Source: Anaerolineales bacterium (GTDB lineage: Bacteria > Chloroflexota > Anaerolineae > Anaerolineales > UBA6663). From it: 64,000 nt of DNA. Positions within the stretch are counted from its first letter, which is position 1; each line of letters starts with the position of its first letter. The notes under the pieces are model-generated. The model was not told the DNA's origin, did no database searches, and was given only the letters and a program-made list of their open reading frames with translations. The stretch spans positions 1 through 64,000 of the forward strand of contig JADZEK010000105.1 in assembly GCA_020850595.1 (NCBI GenBank), read 5' to 3'. Below are positions 56,304-64,000 of this stretch, piece by piece. A program made the position numbers and the translations under genes.

Positions 56304-56864
56304 ATGGATGCTCTGGAAGCGATCTTTTTTCGCCAATCAATTAAGAATATGCGGCCCGACCCGGTGTCGCGGGAGCTGCTGGAGAAGATTCTGGCGGCAG
56401 GCGCGCAGGCGCCTAACCATCACAAGGTGCGGCCCTGGCGGTTTGTGGTGCTGCAAGGCACGGCCCGCGACGCGCTGGGCGCGGTGATGGCGCAGGCCCT
56501 GGCGCGGCGCGACCCGGCCGCGCTGCCCGAAGCGCTGGCGGTCGAGCGGGCCAAGCCGCTGCGCGCGCCGGTGGTCATCGCCGTCGGGGTGGACAAGGCG
56601 GTCGGGCCGAAGGTGGTGGAGTTTGAGAACGTGTGCGCCGCCGCCGCCGCCGCGCAGAACATGCTGCTGGCCGCGCACGCGCTGGGGCTGGGCGGCATGT
56701 GGCGCTCGGGCGATGCGATCTTTGACCCGGCGGTGCGTGAGGCGCTGGGCTTTGCGGCCGATCAGCCGATGGTGGGGTTCCTATACTTCGGCTACTCGGC
56801 GGCCGAAGTGCCGCCGCCGGCCCGCCCTGGCGCGGAGGACCGCACGGTGTGGCGCGGGGAGTAG
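56304..56864 (+). CDS. Nitroreductase-family FMN oxidoreductase (YdjA-like)
   Basis: 186 residues. The small single-domain nitroreductase form: FFRQSIKNMRPDPVSRELLEK, then AGAQAPNHHKVRPWRFVVLQG with FMN-contacting residues, a middle helix AAAAAQNMLLAAHALGLGGMW and GFLYFGYSAAEVPPP. It reduces nitro compounds or quinones with NAD(P)H and FMN in better-known members; the natural substrate is unknown. It diverges from hutU and is followed by a bidirectional terminator. Confidence 0.88.
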   Translation: MDALEAIFFRQSIKNMRPDPVSRELLEKILAAGAQAPNHHKVRPWRFVVLQGTARDALGAVMAQALARRDPAALPEALAVERAKPLRAPVVIAVGVDKAVGPKVVEFENVCAAAAAAQNMLLAAHALGLGGMWRSGDAIFDPAVREALGFAADQPMVGFLYFGYSAAEVPPPARPGAEDRTVWRGE

Positions 56865-56867
56865 TGG

Positions 56868-56896
56868 TGGGAGGTGAGAGGTGGGAGGGGCGAGTA
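56868..56896. repeat. Low-complexity GGTGGGAGGTGAGAGG stretch
   Basis: Purine-rich run whose reverse complement shares CCCACCTCTCAC with the spacer at 19136-19190. Confidence 0.4.
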
Positions 56897-56902
56897 ATCA
56901 AA

Positions 56903-56936
56903 CGGCGGCCGTCACGAGACGGCCGCCGAGTTGTTT
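56903..56936. terminator. Bidirectional terminator
   Basis: CGGCGGCCGTC (56903-56913) pairs perfectly with 56918-56928. On + it is followed by AGTTGTTT, on minus by TTTGATTA. It lies between converging genes. Confidence 0.78.
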
Positions 56937-56953
56937 CGCGAGGCGGTGACGGC

Positions 56954-58066
56954 TCAGGCGCGCACGCCGCTGAAGCGCAGGAACGATCCGTCGCGGGCGG
57001 TGCGCAGGTCTTTGACGCCCGCCGCCAGCAGCAGCGCCGTGAGCGCGGCGGTAGAGCGTAGCCCCGGCAGGTAACGCCGGCCGGCTTGCACAACGAGATT
57101 GGTGAACGGCGCGCCGTCGTCAATCAGCGCCACACCGGCCACGGGGGCGTTCAGCCGCACCGCGCGCACCATCTGCGTCAGCTCGCGCTCAGGCGCGGCA
57201 TAGCGCTGGAGGCCGTTGCTCCACAGGCCGTCAATCACCTGGTCTTGCACAGGCAGCAGGCGCGGCGTGCCGCGCACATAGTAGAGGTTGTTCAGCCCGG
57301 CCAGCCGGCCGCGCCGCCGAATCTCCAGCAGCACATCCCACTTGTTGCTCAGGCACAGCACGCGGGCGCGCGGGTTGGCCCGCGCCATCTCGATCTCATA
57401 GGTGCCGCGCCCGGCGGGCACGGAGAGCACCCAGCCCGCCCCGGCGCGCGAGGCCACCGCGCCGCAAAAGGCCGCGTTGCCGGCATGGCTGCGGCCGGCC
57501 AGCGCCAACCCCAGGGGCCGCAGCAGGTCTTGCACGTAGCTGTCGTCGGCCTCCAACTGCTCGGCGGGCGAGGCCGGCGGCGCGATAAAGTCGGGGATGC
57601 CGTCGAGCAGGGCGTAGTGGGCGCTGGTCGCGCTGTCGGTCAACAGGCGGCCGTCGTAGTCGAGGCGGCGGCCGCCGCCGGGCGCGGCCAGCACCTCCAG
57701 CAGTTCGGCGGGAAAGGCGGCGCGCAGCGGGCGGTAGCGATCGCGGATACGTTGCTGTTCCTGCGCCACCACGTACGCGGCGGCGGCGGCGCTCAGCGCG
57801 CCGATGACCAAGGGCGCCAGCGTTGAGCGGCGACGACGGCGGCCGGCCGCGGCCCGCCGCCGTTCGCGGGCGGCGGCCACCTTGGGCGTCACCGTTCCGG
57901 CGGCCGGGGCCAGGCGGTCAAGCGCGCGCTCGGCCAGCGGCAGCATGCGCCGCACCAGCCGGTCGGCGCGCGTATCGGGCAGATCGAGCTTGGGGCGGCG
58001 GCTCAGGGCGGCCTCCGCCGCCCGCAGCCCCAACCCGATCACCTCGAGGACAGTCTCGGGTTTCAT
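56954..58066 (-). CDS. Membrane-anchored methyltransferase-like protein
   Basis: 370 residues. An Arg-rich N-terminal region (about 30-80) precedes one membrane helix (about 82-102). The remainder resembles a class I methyltransferase: GAGWVLSVPAGRGTYEIEMA in place of motif I, LCLSNKWDVLLEIRRRG, then LLPVQDQVIDGLWSNGLQRY and a later AGVALIDDG strand. Some key Gly residues of motif I are retained (PAGRGTYE). Substrate unknown; membrane attachment suggests a lipid or lipid-linked target. Last gene of the run starting with gltA, 19 nt after the redoxin. Confidence 0.68.
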   Translation of the reverse strand: MKPETVLEVIGLGLRAAEAALSRRPKLDLPDTRADRLVRRMLPLAERALDRLAPAAGTVTPKVAAARERRRAAAGRRRRRSTLAPLVIGALSAAAAAYVVAQEQQRIRDRYRPLRAAFPAELLEVLAAPGGGRRLDYDGRLLTDSATSAHYALLDGIPDFIAPPASPAEQLEADDSYVQDLLRPLGLALAGRSHAGNAAFCGAVASRAGAGWVLSVPAGRGTYEIEMARANPRARVLCLSNKWDVLLEIRRRGRLAGLNNLYYVRGTPRLLPVQDQVIDGLWSNGLQRYAAPERELTQMVRAVRLNAPVAGVALIDDGAPFTNLVVQAGRRYLPGLRSTAALTALLLAAGVKDLRTARDGSFLRFSGVRA

Positions 58067-58085
58067 GGGCCTCTATCTACACCCC

Positions 58086-58769
58086 TTAGCGCGGAAAGCT
58101 GCCGGCCCGCGCCGCCGGCCGCGGCAGTTCGCACCCATAGGGAATGGTACAGGGCGGGTCGGGGTCGCGGTTGTTGAGCAGCGCGTTCACCGACTTATCC
58201 AGAAACAACACGCGGGCGTCGCGCTCTTCTTGCGTGGCGTCATCCAGCGCGCCGATGTAGCGCGCCAGCCCCTGCCGGTCGAGCACGAAGAAGTGCGGCG
58301 TCTTTTCGGCGCGGTACAGGTCAGCTACGCGGTGGTCGAAATCCATCAGCACCGGATAGCGCAGGTGGCGACTCTGCGTCTCGTAGCGGATCTGGCTTTC
58401 AAGCTCGTTGTAATTGGAGGCGATGCCGACAATGCGCACCCCTTTGCTTTCCCAGGTGAGGGCGCGATAGACGAGTAGCACGTCGGCCCGGCGGCTCCAG
58501 GCGCACTCCGCCGACCAGAAGTTGAGGATGACGATGTAGCCGCGCAGGTCGGCGAGCGAGAGGCGGCCGCCGTCTACAATTGGGAGGGTGAAGTCGGGGG
58601 CGAGGCGGTTGAGCCAATAATGCGGTTCGTTGGGCACGACCTGGCGCGGCTCGACCCGCCGCGTGTGCGCCTGGGCGGCTTCCATCCGGCGCGTCTCGGC
58701 GCGAACGGCATCTACCCAGCGGGCCTCGGAGTCGGACTTGCGAGGGTCTTGCTTGGGGTCGCGGTTCAC
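58086..58769 (-). CDS. Redoxin (TlpA/AhpC-like) with a CxxS active site
   Basis: 227 residues. The GTG at 58769 is preferred because it overlaps the previous stop as GTGA and has GGAG 8 nt upstream; a GTG at 58778 is possible. A helical, charged N-terminus (1-50) is followed by the thioredoxin-like core: APDFTLPIVDGGRLSLADLRG, VILNFWSAECAWSRRADV, VGIASNYNE, and TPHFFVLDRQG with the cis-Pro. The usual CxxC reads CAWS, so only the first Cys is present, as in some peroxiredoxin-like members. Two more Cys lie near the C-terminus (CTIPYGCEL). No signal peptide, so cytosolic. Confidence 0.8.
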   Translation of the reverse strand: MNRDPKQDPRKSDSEARWVDAVRAETRRMEAAQAHTRRVEPRQVVPNEPHYWLNRLAPDFTLPIVDGGRLSLADLRGYIVILNFWSAECAWSRRADVLLVYRALTWESKGVRIVGIASNYNELESQIRYETQSRHLRYPVLMDFDHRVADLYRAEKTPHFFVLDRQGLARYIGALDDATQEERDARVLFLDKSVNALLNNRDPDPPCTIPYGCELPRPAARAGSFPR

Positions 58770-60196
58770 GGCAGCCACTCCGGTAAGTAGCCCTGGACCA
58801 GCCGAACAGGAACCGGCTTCTCAGCCGACCCGGCGGCGGCGCTAACCAGCCAGATCTCGGCGGGGGCAGTTTGGTCAGACACTTGAAAGCGCATGTAGGC
58901 CAGCCACCTCCCATCCGGGCTCCAGATGAAAGCACTGTGATTATAAAGCGGATCGTCGGTTAGCGCGTAGGCGCCCGCGCCGTCAGGCCGCATGAGCCAC
59001 AACTGGCGGCCGGGGGTCCACTGGCCGCGCACGACCTGTTTGCGGCCAAAGGCGATCCAACCGCCGCCGGGAGAGAAAGCAGGCGAGCCGTCGTCCACGA
59101 GCGCTTGATCGCCGGAGAGGTTGAGGCGGGCATTGGTAGCCACGGTGACGCGCGTGAGATAGGTTAGGAAAGCGCCGGTCAGCTCATCGGCGCCGGGCGC
59201 GGTTTCACCGGCGGGCAGGTCGGGGAAGGCCAGCTCGGGGTAGACGATGAAAACGCCGTCGGGCGACCAGGCGCCCATCTGGCCGGAGGCGTTGGGCACA
59301 AAGGTCAGGGCGCCGGTCGTGAGGTCGTGGACGACCACGGCCTCGAGGCCGGTGTCGAGGTAGGCCAGGCGGCCGTCCGGCGACCAGACCGGGAAGCGCG
59401 TCTCGTTGTCGCTCATCAACTCGTCGGCGCCGGTTGCCAGGGTGCGCACATAGACGTGGGCGGCCCCCAGCCCCGGCGCGCCGGCCAGCCCCAGCACGAG
59501 CGCCTGGCGCTGGTAGGCCAGCCGCAGACCATCCGGCGAGTAAGCCGGCGAGACGCACGCCTCGCCGGGGCAGAGCAGCAGGTCGGCCGCGCCGGTGCCG
59601 TCGGTGTTGATCAGGCGCAGGTCGGCTCCGCCGTCGGCGCGGCGCGCGGCGTAGGCGATCTGCGCGCCATCGGGGCTGAGGGCATAATCATAGACGCCGT
59701 ACGGCTCAGCGGTCACGGCCAACGGTTCGGGGCCGCCGTCTATGGGGGTGAGATACAGGTTGGGCGGATCGCCGGTCAGGTAGGCCAGCCGCAGCGGGCC
59801 GACGCTGAAGCTCCAGGCTTGCGCGCCGAGCAGGGGCAGGCCGGCCTGGCTGCGCCCGCCGGCGAGCTGCACCGTGACGGTGCTGCTGAGCGGCCAGGCT
59901 TCAATGGGGCGGAAGATGAGGCTGTTGCCGTCCCAGGCGGTCGTGCCCAGCGTGGGCGGGTCAAAGGTGAGGGCCTGCTCGACGGAGGCGACGTCCATCG
60001 GGCGGCTGAAGGTCAGGCGCAGCGGGGCGCGGGCTGAGACCAGCACCGCGCCGGGCGCGGGCGAGCGGCTGACGAGGCGCGGGAGGGCAAGCAGCGCCGC
60101 GATGCCCAGCCCCACCAGCAGCCCGGCGGCGGCCAACAGCAGCCACAGGCTGGAGCAGCCGCGGGCACGGCGCGCGCTGTAGCCGTAGGGCGCCAT
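58766..60196 (-). CDS. TolB-like beta-propeller membrane protein
   Basis: 476 residues. A membrane helix at about 17-41, then an Ig-like Big_5-type domain (45-140: GAVLVSARAPLRLTFSRPMD, VTVQLAGGRSQAG), then six WD40/PD40-type propeller repeats to the end, each with an SPDG turn (ALSPDGAQIAYAARR, YSPDGLRLAYQ, WSPDGRLAYLD, WSPDGVFIVYPE, FSPGGGWIAFGR, WSPDGRWLAYMRF). It faces outside the membrane. A scaffold or peptide-sensing role is usual for such proteins, but nothing specific is seen. It overlaps the redoxin gene by four bases. Confidence 0.82.
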   Translation of the reverse strand: MAPYGYSARRARGCSSLWLLLAAAGLLVGLGIAALLALPRLVSRSPAPGAVLVSARAPLRLTFSRPMDVASVEQALTFDPPTLGTTAWDGNSLIFRPIEAWPLSSTVTVQLAGGRSQAGLPLLGAQAWSFSVGPLRLAYLTGDPPNLYLTPIDGGPEPLAVTAEPYGVYDYALSPDGAQIAYAARRADGGADLRLINTDGTGAADLLLCPGEACVSPAYSPDGLRLAYQRQALVLGLAGAPGLGAAHVYVRTLATGADELMSDNETRFPVWSPDGRLAYLDTGLEAVVVHDLTTGALTFVPNASGQMGAWSPDGVFIVYPELAFPDLPAGETAPGADELTGAFLTYLTRVTVATNARLNLSGDQALVDDGSPAFSPGGGWIAFGRKQVVRGQWTPGRQLWLMRPDGAGAYALTDDPLYNHSAFIWSPDGRWLAYMRFQVSDQTAPAEIWLVSAAAGSAEKPVPVRLVQGYLPEWLP

Positions 60197-60209
60197 GCGC
60201 TAGGCAGGC

Positions 60210-60527
60210 CTAGGCCTCCGGCAGATGCCGCGCCACACGCTGCACTTCGGCCAGCAGCGCGGCGGCATCGTTCCATTCGGCGGGGTTAGCCTCGCGCGTC
60301 GGGTCAGGCGAGTAAAACTCCAGCGCCCAGAGGATATCCCAGATCAGGCGGGCTTCTTCTTTGGAGCGATAGGCCGGGCGGCCCTGGCGCTCGATGGTTT
60401 CGTGCAGGCCGCGGAAATGGGCCACCAGATCGGCTACGGGGCGGCGGCCGGCGGCCACATCGGCGATGAGGCCGCGCAGCGCGGCCAGGCCCGCGGCGGG
60501 TTCAGTGGCAGGTTGAGGTGGGAGCAT
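60210..60527 (-). CDS. Small helical protein of unknown function
   Basis: 105 residues from ATG 60527, with GGAGG 10 nt upstream. Helical and charged: LRGLIADVAAGRRPVADLV, YRSKEEARLIWDILWALEFY, NPAEWNDAAALLAEVQRVAR. No membrane segment and no Cys. The family is not recognised. It lies between gltA and the TolB-like gene with a 13-nt gap downstream. Confidence 0.6.
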   Translation of the reverse strand: MLPPQPATEPAAGLAALRGLIADVAAGRRPVADLVAHFRGLHETIERQGRPAYRSKEEARLIWDILWALEFYSPDPTREANPAEWNDAAALLAEVQRVARHLPEA

Positions 60528-60560
60528 GGGGGGCGCACCTCCAGGCGGGGCGAGAAACAT

Positions 60561-60588
60561 GCGGGGGAGGGGGCACCCCCTCCCCCGC
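60561..60588. other. Perfect 12-bp hairpin between gltA and the next gene
   Basis: GCGGGGGAGGGG (60561-60572) pairs with CCCCTCCCCCGC (60577-60588), loop GCAC. No T-run. It may trim or attenuate gltA read-through into the four downstream genes. Confidence 0.6.
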
Positions 60589-60604
60589 GCACACCGGGTG
60601 AAGC

Positions 60605-61753
60605 CTAGCCGCGGTCGACCAGCGGCACAAAGGTCTGGTGCTTGGGGCCGATGTAGTCGGCGCCAGGGCGGATGAGCGTGGCGTCTTTGTATTGCTCGAT
60701 CACGTGGGCGCTCCAGCCCGCGACGCGCGAAATGGCGAAGACACAGGTGTCGAGCGCGGTGGGGATACCCAGGTAGTACAGCATGGGGGCCGAGAAGAAG
60801 TCCACGTTGGGGTAAAGCTCCTTGTGGCGCAGCACGGCCGCTTCGACCCCCAGGGCCATATCCACATACTGCGCGCCGTTGGCCTGGGCTTGCTCCATGC
60901 GCCGCGCCCACTCCAGCAAGTGCCGGGCGCGCGGGTCGCCGCTCTTGTAGATGCGGTGGCCGATGCCCATAATCTTGCGCTTGGTGGCGAAGGCGTTGTC
61001 CACGAACGCATCCACCCGGCCCAGATCGCCGATTTCGAGCAAGGTGTTCATGGTGGCTTCGGCCGCGCCGCCGTGCAGGTTGCCCTTCAGCGCGCCGATG
61101 GCGGCGGTGATGGCGGCGTGCAGGTCGGCGTTGGTGGAGGAGGCGACGCGCGCCGTGAAGGTGGAGGCGTTGAGCGAGTGATCGGCCAGGAGGACCAGAT
61201 AGAGGTCCATGGCCCGGTTCGAGAGGTCGCTTTGCGCTTGGCCGTGCAGCATGTAGAGGAAGTTGGCGGCGTGGCCCAGGGCGCCGTTGGGCGCGAGGAC
61301 GGCGTGGCCCGCGTTGTGGCGATGAATGGCGGCCACGACCGTCGGGAACTGGGCCACCAGCTTGAGGGCTTTGCGCAGCGTGGCCTCAAGCGAGATGTCT
61401 TCGACCTCCGGCTCGTAGTAGGCCAGCATGGAGACCGCCGTGCGCAGCACGTCCATGGGCGTAGCTGAGGCCGGCGCGGCCGTGATGTGGTCGAGAATGG
61501 GCTGCGGCAGCGCGCGCTGCGCGGTCAACTCCTGCTGGAAAGCACCGAGTTGGGCGGCGGTGGGCAGCGCGCCGTGGAACAGCAGGTATACCACTTCTTC
61601 GTAGGAGGCCTGGCCGGCCAGGTCGTGGATGTTAAAGCCGCGATAGGTGAGGACGCCATTGGCGCCGTCAACCGACGAGAGCGCGGTTTGGGCGGCAATG
61701 ACGCCGACCAGGCCCTTGGCGAAGGCCGGCGCGGCAACGGGCGAGGTGCTCAT
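60605..61753 (-). CDS. gltA: Citrate synthase
   Basis: 382 residues from ATG 61753, with AAGGAG 9 nt upstream. Joins acetyl-CoA and oxaloacetate. Marks: GLVGVIAAQTALSSVDGANG then LTYRGFNIHDLA, the active-site His in HRHNAGHAVLAPNG, the second His in IMGIGHRIYKSGDPRARHL, and the Asp in YPNVDFFSAPMLYYLG. The length is that of the short dimeric type found in Gram-positive bacteria and archaea; a 2-methylcitrate synthase cannot be excluded by eye. Strong promoter and a hairpin-bearing leader of about 110 nt. Confidence 0.94.
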   Translation of the reverse strand: MSTSPVAAPAFAKGLVGVIAAQTALSSVDGANGVLTYRGFNIHDLAGQASYEEVVYLLFHGALPTAAQLGAFQQELTAQRALPQPILDHITAAPASATPMDVLRTAVSMLAYYEPEVEDISLEATLRKALKLVAQFPTVVAAIHRHNAGHAVLAPNGALGHAANFLYMLHGQAQSDLSNRAMDLYLVLLADHSLNASTFTARVASSTNADLHAAITAAIGALKGNLHGGAAEATMNTLLEIGDLGRVDAFVDNAFATKRKIMGIGHRIYKSGDPRARHLLEWARRMEQAQANGAQYVDMALGVEAAVLRHKELYPNVDFFSAPMLYYLGIPTALDTCVFAISRVAGWSAHVIEQYKDATLIRPGADYIGPKHQTFVPLVDRG

Positions 61754-61826
61754 GAGGCAGTGCTCCTTATACGCACTAAAACGCACCACCGGGGGCTACG
61801 AGCCAAGACCAGGGGTGCGTCCAGGG

Positions 61827-61852
61827 ATCAACTGTGGAACGACAGAGTTGAT
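61827..61852 (-). other. Hairpin in the gltA leader
   Basis: ATCAACT and AGTTGAT arms pair perfectly at the ends of this segment, with an alternative inner CTGT/ACAG pairing. It lies about 75 nt upstream of the gltA start. Confidence 0.45.
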
Positions 61853-61873
61853 ATTTTGGCTACGATTGGCGCG

Positions 61874-61902
61874 ATTCTATCATCCCTAGGGAGGGGCGTC
61901 AA
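61874..61902 (-). promoter_or_regulatory. gltA promoter
   Basis: On the minus strand TTGACG (61897-61902), 17-nt spacer, TAGAAT (61874-61879). Confidence 0.8.
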
Positions 61903-61957
61903 ACGAGAGTCAGGTAAGCGATAAACGTCACAATCGGTTTTGGCGCGGGGCCAGCAC

Positions 61958-61989
61958 AAAAAAAGCCACCGGGACTCGCCCGATGGCTT
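61958..61989 (-). terminator. Terminator of the small membrane protein gene
   Basis: On the minus strand AAGCCATCGGG pairs with CCCGGTGGCTT (one mismatch, loop CGAGT) and is followed by seven T. Confidence 0.85.
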
Positions 61990-62035
61990 AAAGGACGCGC
62001 CAGACTCACCCGGGCCAAACCGCGGCCAGAGCCGG

Positions 62036-62230
62036 TCAGCGGACCAGCAACCCCCACGCCATGAGCAGCATGACGGGCGCGGCCACAGCCAGGGCGATGC
62101 CCGCCCGGGCGGGTGCGCTCAGCCGGCGCGCCGACTGCACCGGGGAGTAGGTCGAGGCAGCTTCGACGGCGCGCACGTGGTCGGCCTGGCGGTCAAGCGC
62201 CGCAGCTAAGTGAGCATCGAGCGGATACAT
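62036..62230 (-). CDS. Small single-helix membrane protein
   Basis: 64 residues from ATG 62230, with AAGGAG 6 nt upstream. A charged N-terminal helix (LDAHLAAALDRQADHVRAVE), a short linker and one membrane helix at the C-terminus (about 43-62). Not recognised; layout is that of a tail-anchored protein. It stands alone with a strong terminator and diverges from the LuxR-type gene. Confidence 0.65.
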   Translation of the reverse strand: MYPLDAHLAAALDRQADHVRAVEAASTYSPVQSARRLSAPARAGIALAVAAPVMLLMAWGLLVR

Positions 62231-62380
62231 GGTGATCTCCTTCTCCACTACCAGTTCTGTTTCAACGTGCTTAGAATAGCGGCAGCCGGCCCGGTTGTCG
62301 CCCTCACAAAAGGAGGGGAAATGGGAGGGAATTGGTCGGCAGGGGCGGCGCGGCGGCGGGGGCGGCCGCTACCAAGACGG

Positions 62381-62386
62381 TATAAT
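62381..62386 (+). promoter_or_regulatory. -10 box of the LuxR/NB-ARC gene
   Basis: TATAAT, 37 nt before the ATG at 62424. No clear -35 box. Confidence 0.45.
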
Positions 62387-62423
62387 CTGCCTGTTTCTGC
62401 ATAGACCAACCAAGGACGGTGCC

Positions 62424-64000
62424 ATGCGCGCTGGGGACAGCCAGCCGGCCGAGCCGCTCATTCAGCCGCTGACGCGGCGCGAACGCGATATCCTGGCGCT
62501 GCTGGCGCAGGGCCACACTGCGCCGGAAATTGCCGAACACCTGACCCTGGCGGTAAGCTCGGTGAAATGGTATGTGCGGCAGCTGTACAGTAAGCTGGGC
62601 GTTAACCGCAAGCGCCAGGCCATTGCGCGCGCCGAGGCGTTGGGGCTGTTAGACCAGCCCCCGCCCGCCGCGCCCACGCCGCCCCCCACGCAACTCACCA
62701 ACAATCTGCCCGTGCCGGTCACCCGCTTCTTCGGCCGCGAAGAGGAATTGGCGCAGCTCGTGCAGCGGCTGGGCGAACACCGGCTGGTGACCTTGACGGG
62801 CGCGGGCGGCGTGGGCAAGACGCGCCTCTCGCTGGAGGCGGCCGGCCGAGTCTTGAACGATTTTGCCGATGGGGTGTGGCTGGTGGAACTGGCGCCGCTG
62901 ACCAACCCGGCGCTGGTGCCGGGGCACGTAGCCGCGGTGCTGGGTGTGCGGGAAACGCCGGGGCGGCCCATCCGCGACAGCCTGCTGACCTTCCTGCGCG
63001 ACCGGCAAGCGCTGCTGGTGCTGGATAACTGCGAGCACTTGCTGGCGGCCTGCGCCCAACTGGTCGAAGCGCTGCTGCGCGCCTGCCCAAACTTGAAGGT
63101 GCTGGCTTCCAGCCGCGAACCACTCGCCATCTTGGGCGAGGCGGTCTACGGCGTGCGGTCGCTGCCCTTCCCCGATGTGGATCACCTGCCGCCGCTAGAG
63201 GCGCTGGTGAACTACACGGCCGTGCGGCTGTTCGTGGACCGCGCGCGCCTGGTCGAGCCTAACTATCAAGCCAACGCGCAGAACGCGGCGGCGCTGGCGC
63301 GCATCTGCCAACGGCTAGACGGCATCCCGTTGGCGATTGAGATGGCCGCGGCGCGGGTGAACGTGCTGAGCACCACCAGCCTGGCGGAGCGCCTGGAGGA
63401 TACCTTTCGGGTGCTGACCGGCGGCAGCCGCACGGCCCTGCCCCGGCAGCAGACGCTGCGCGCGACGATTGACTGGAGCTACGAGCTGCTGAGCGCTGCC
63501 GAGCGTCGGCTCTTTCAGCGGCTATCGGTCTTCGTGGGCGGCTGCCGGCTGGAGGCGGCCGAGGTCGTTTGCGCGGACGATGACCCGGCGGCGGATGCGG
63601 CGACGGGTATTGCGCTGGCCGAGGTGCTCAATCTGCTGTCATCATTGGTCAGCAAATCTATGGTCATCGCCGAACGGCGGGGCGGCGCGCCGCCGCGCTA
63701 CCGGCTGCTGGAGACGATGCGGCAGTATGCGCGCGAAAAACTGCACCTGGCGGGTGAGAGCGAGCGCCTACATGCGCGCCACTTGCGCTATTTTGGGCAG
63801 CTGGCGCTGGAAGCCGCGCCGCACCTGCGCGGCCCGCAGCAACTGACGTGGCTCGACCACCTGGAGCACGATCTCGATAACATCTGGGCGGCCCTGGCTT
63901 ACAGCCAGTCTAGCCGCGACCGCGCCGAGACGGCCGCTGGGCTGCAACTGGCGGTGGCCCTCAGCCGCTTCTGGTGGCTGCGCGGGCACGAGCGCGAAGC
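62424..64000 (+). CDS. LuxR-type HTH / NB-ARC ATPase regulator (3' end outside window)
   Basis: The frame is open from ATG 62424 (AAGGA 7 nt upstream) to the window edge, 525 codons. Residues about 15-75 are a LuxR/GerE helix-turn-helix (LTRRERDILALLAQGHTAPEIA, given as adjoining motifs, then SSVKWYVRQLYSKLGV). A Pro-rich linker leads to an NB-ARC/STAND ATPase: FFGREEELAQLV, P-loop GAGGVGKTR (about 126-134), LLVLDNCEHL, ASSREPL, RLDGIPLAIEMAAARV and the LPRQQTLRATIDWSYELL winged-helix start. Helical, probably TPR-like repeats begin near residue 440. Here the DNA-binding domain is at the N-terminus, unlike MalT where it is C-terminal. Such proteins are signal-gated activators; the ligand and targets are unknown. 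Confidence 0.88.
   Translation, partial: MRAGDSQPAEPLIQPLTRRERDILALLAQGHTAPEIAEHLTLAVSSVKWYVRQLYSKLGVNRKRQAIARAEALGLLDQPPPAAPTPPPTQLTNNLPVPVTRFFGREEELAQLVQRLGEHRLVTLTGAGGVGKTRLSLEAAGRVLNDFADGVWLVELAPLTNPALVPGHVAAVLGVRETPGRPIRDSLLTFLRDRQALLVLDNCEHLLAACAQLVEALLRACPNLKVLASSREPLAILGEAVYGVRSLPFPDVDHLPPLEALVNYTAVRLFVDRARLVEPNYQANAQNAAALARICQRLDGIPLAIEMAAARVNVLSTTSLAERLEDTFRVLTGGSRTALPRQQTLRATIDWSYELLSAAERRLFQRLSVFVGGCRLEAAEVVCADDDPAADAATGIALAEVLNLLSSLVSKSMVIAERRGGAPPRYRLLETMRQYAREKLHLAGESERLHARHLRYFGQLALEAAPHLRGPQQLTWLDHLEHDLDNIWAALAYSQSSRDRAETAAGLQLAVALSRFWWLRGHERE

Overview
The window is GC-rich and densely coded. The gene content suggests a member of the Chloroflexota, probably class Anaerolineae. 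The pointers are many secreted proteins with Thr/Pro/Ala stalks, SH3b and NBR1-type Ig domains, a DUF5671 membrane repeat protein, a bacterial translin, an AIM24 protein, LuxR/NB-ARC regulators, and genes whose -10 box sits 6-7 nt before the ATG. This placement is inference from family content; there is no rRNA gene in the window.

Layout. 1-4723: end of a solute-binding protein gene, a DUF2207 protein and two related membrane proteins. 4724-13233: recA behind a LexA-like site, an NBR1-type lipoprotein, an S-adenosylhomocysteine/methylthioadenosine recycling operon (mtnA, PfkB kinase, ahcY), AIM24, a CPBP protease and holB. 13380-17187: a DinB protein, tRNA-Val(GAC), a complete T-box leader and thrS, then an unrecognised Lys-rich protein. 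17373-24136: ssb with a hairpin leader, DUF3467, translin, a two-part membrane-anchored Cas4-like nuclease, nadK, a GH172-type protein, a B-box zinc-finger membrane protein and recN. 24144-32963: a permease, a zinc-ribbon protein, a beta-propeller cytochrome, a methyltransferase, two SGNH-type secreted proteins flanking a lipoprotein, and an aminotransferase.

33049-40589 is a five-gene minus-strand operon of exported proteins: three with GH-A-like catalytic domains (one fused to a GH18-like domain) and two with SH3b domains. Its leader carries an early terminator. 40861-43555 holds two divergent TPR membrane proteins. 43559-45732 is groES-groEL under a perfect CIRCE plus a second, degenerate CIRCE. 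45954-56176 holds an MgtC/DUF4010 protein, PspC, hutI, a LysM protein, and an operon hutU - DUF5671 repeat protein - roadblock - MFS. An 88-bp tandem duplication lies between the LysM gene and hutI. 56304-62230 holds a nitroreductase and a five-gene operon led by gltA. The window ends inside a LuxR/NB-ARC regulator.

The observations I would check first are: the Cas4-like nuclease split across two membrane proteins beside translin and ssb; the tRNA-Val/T-box/thrS arrangement; the paired CIRCE elements; the attenuator-like leader of the surface-glycosidase operon; the nine-repeat WxYHxW membrane protein; and the SGNH paralogue with Ser replaced by Cys.
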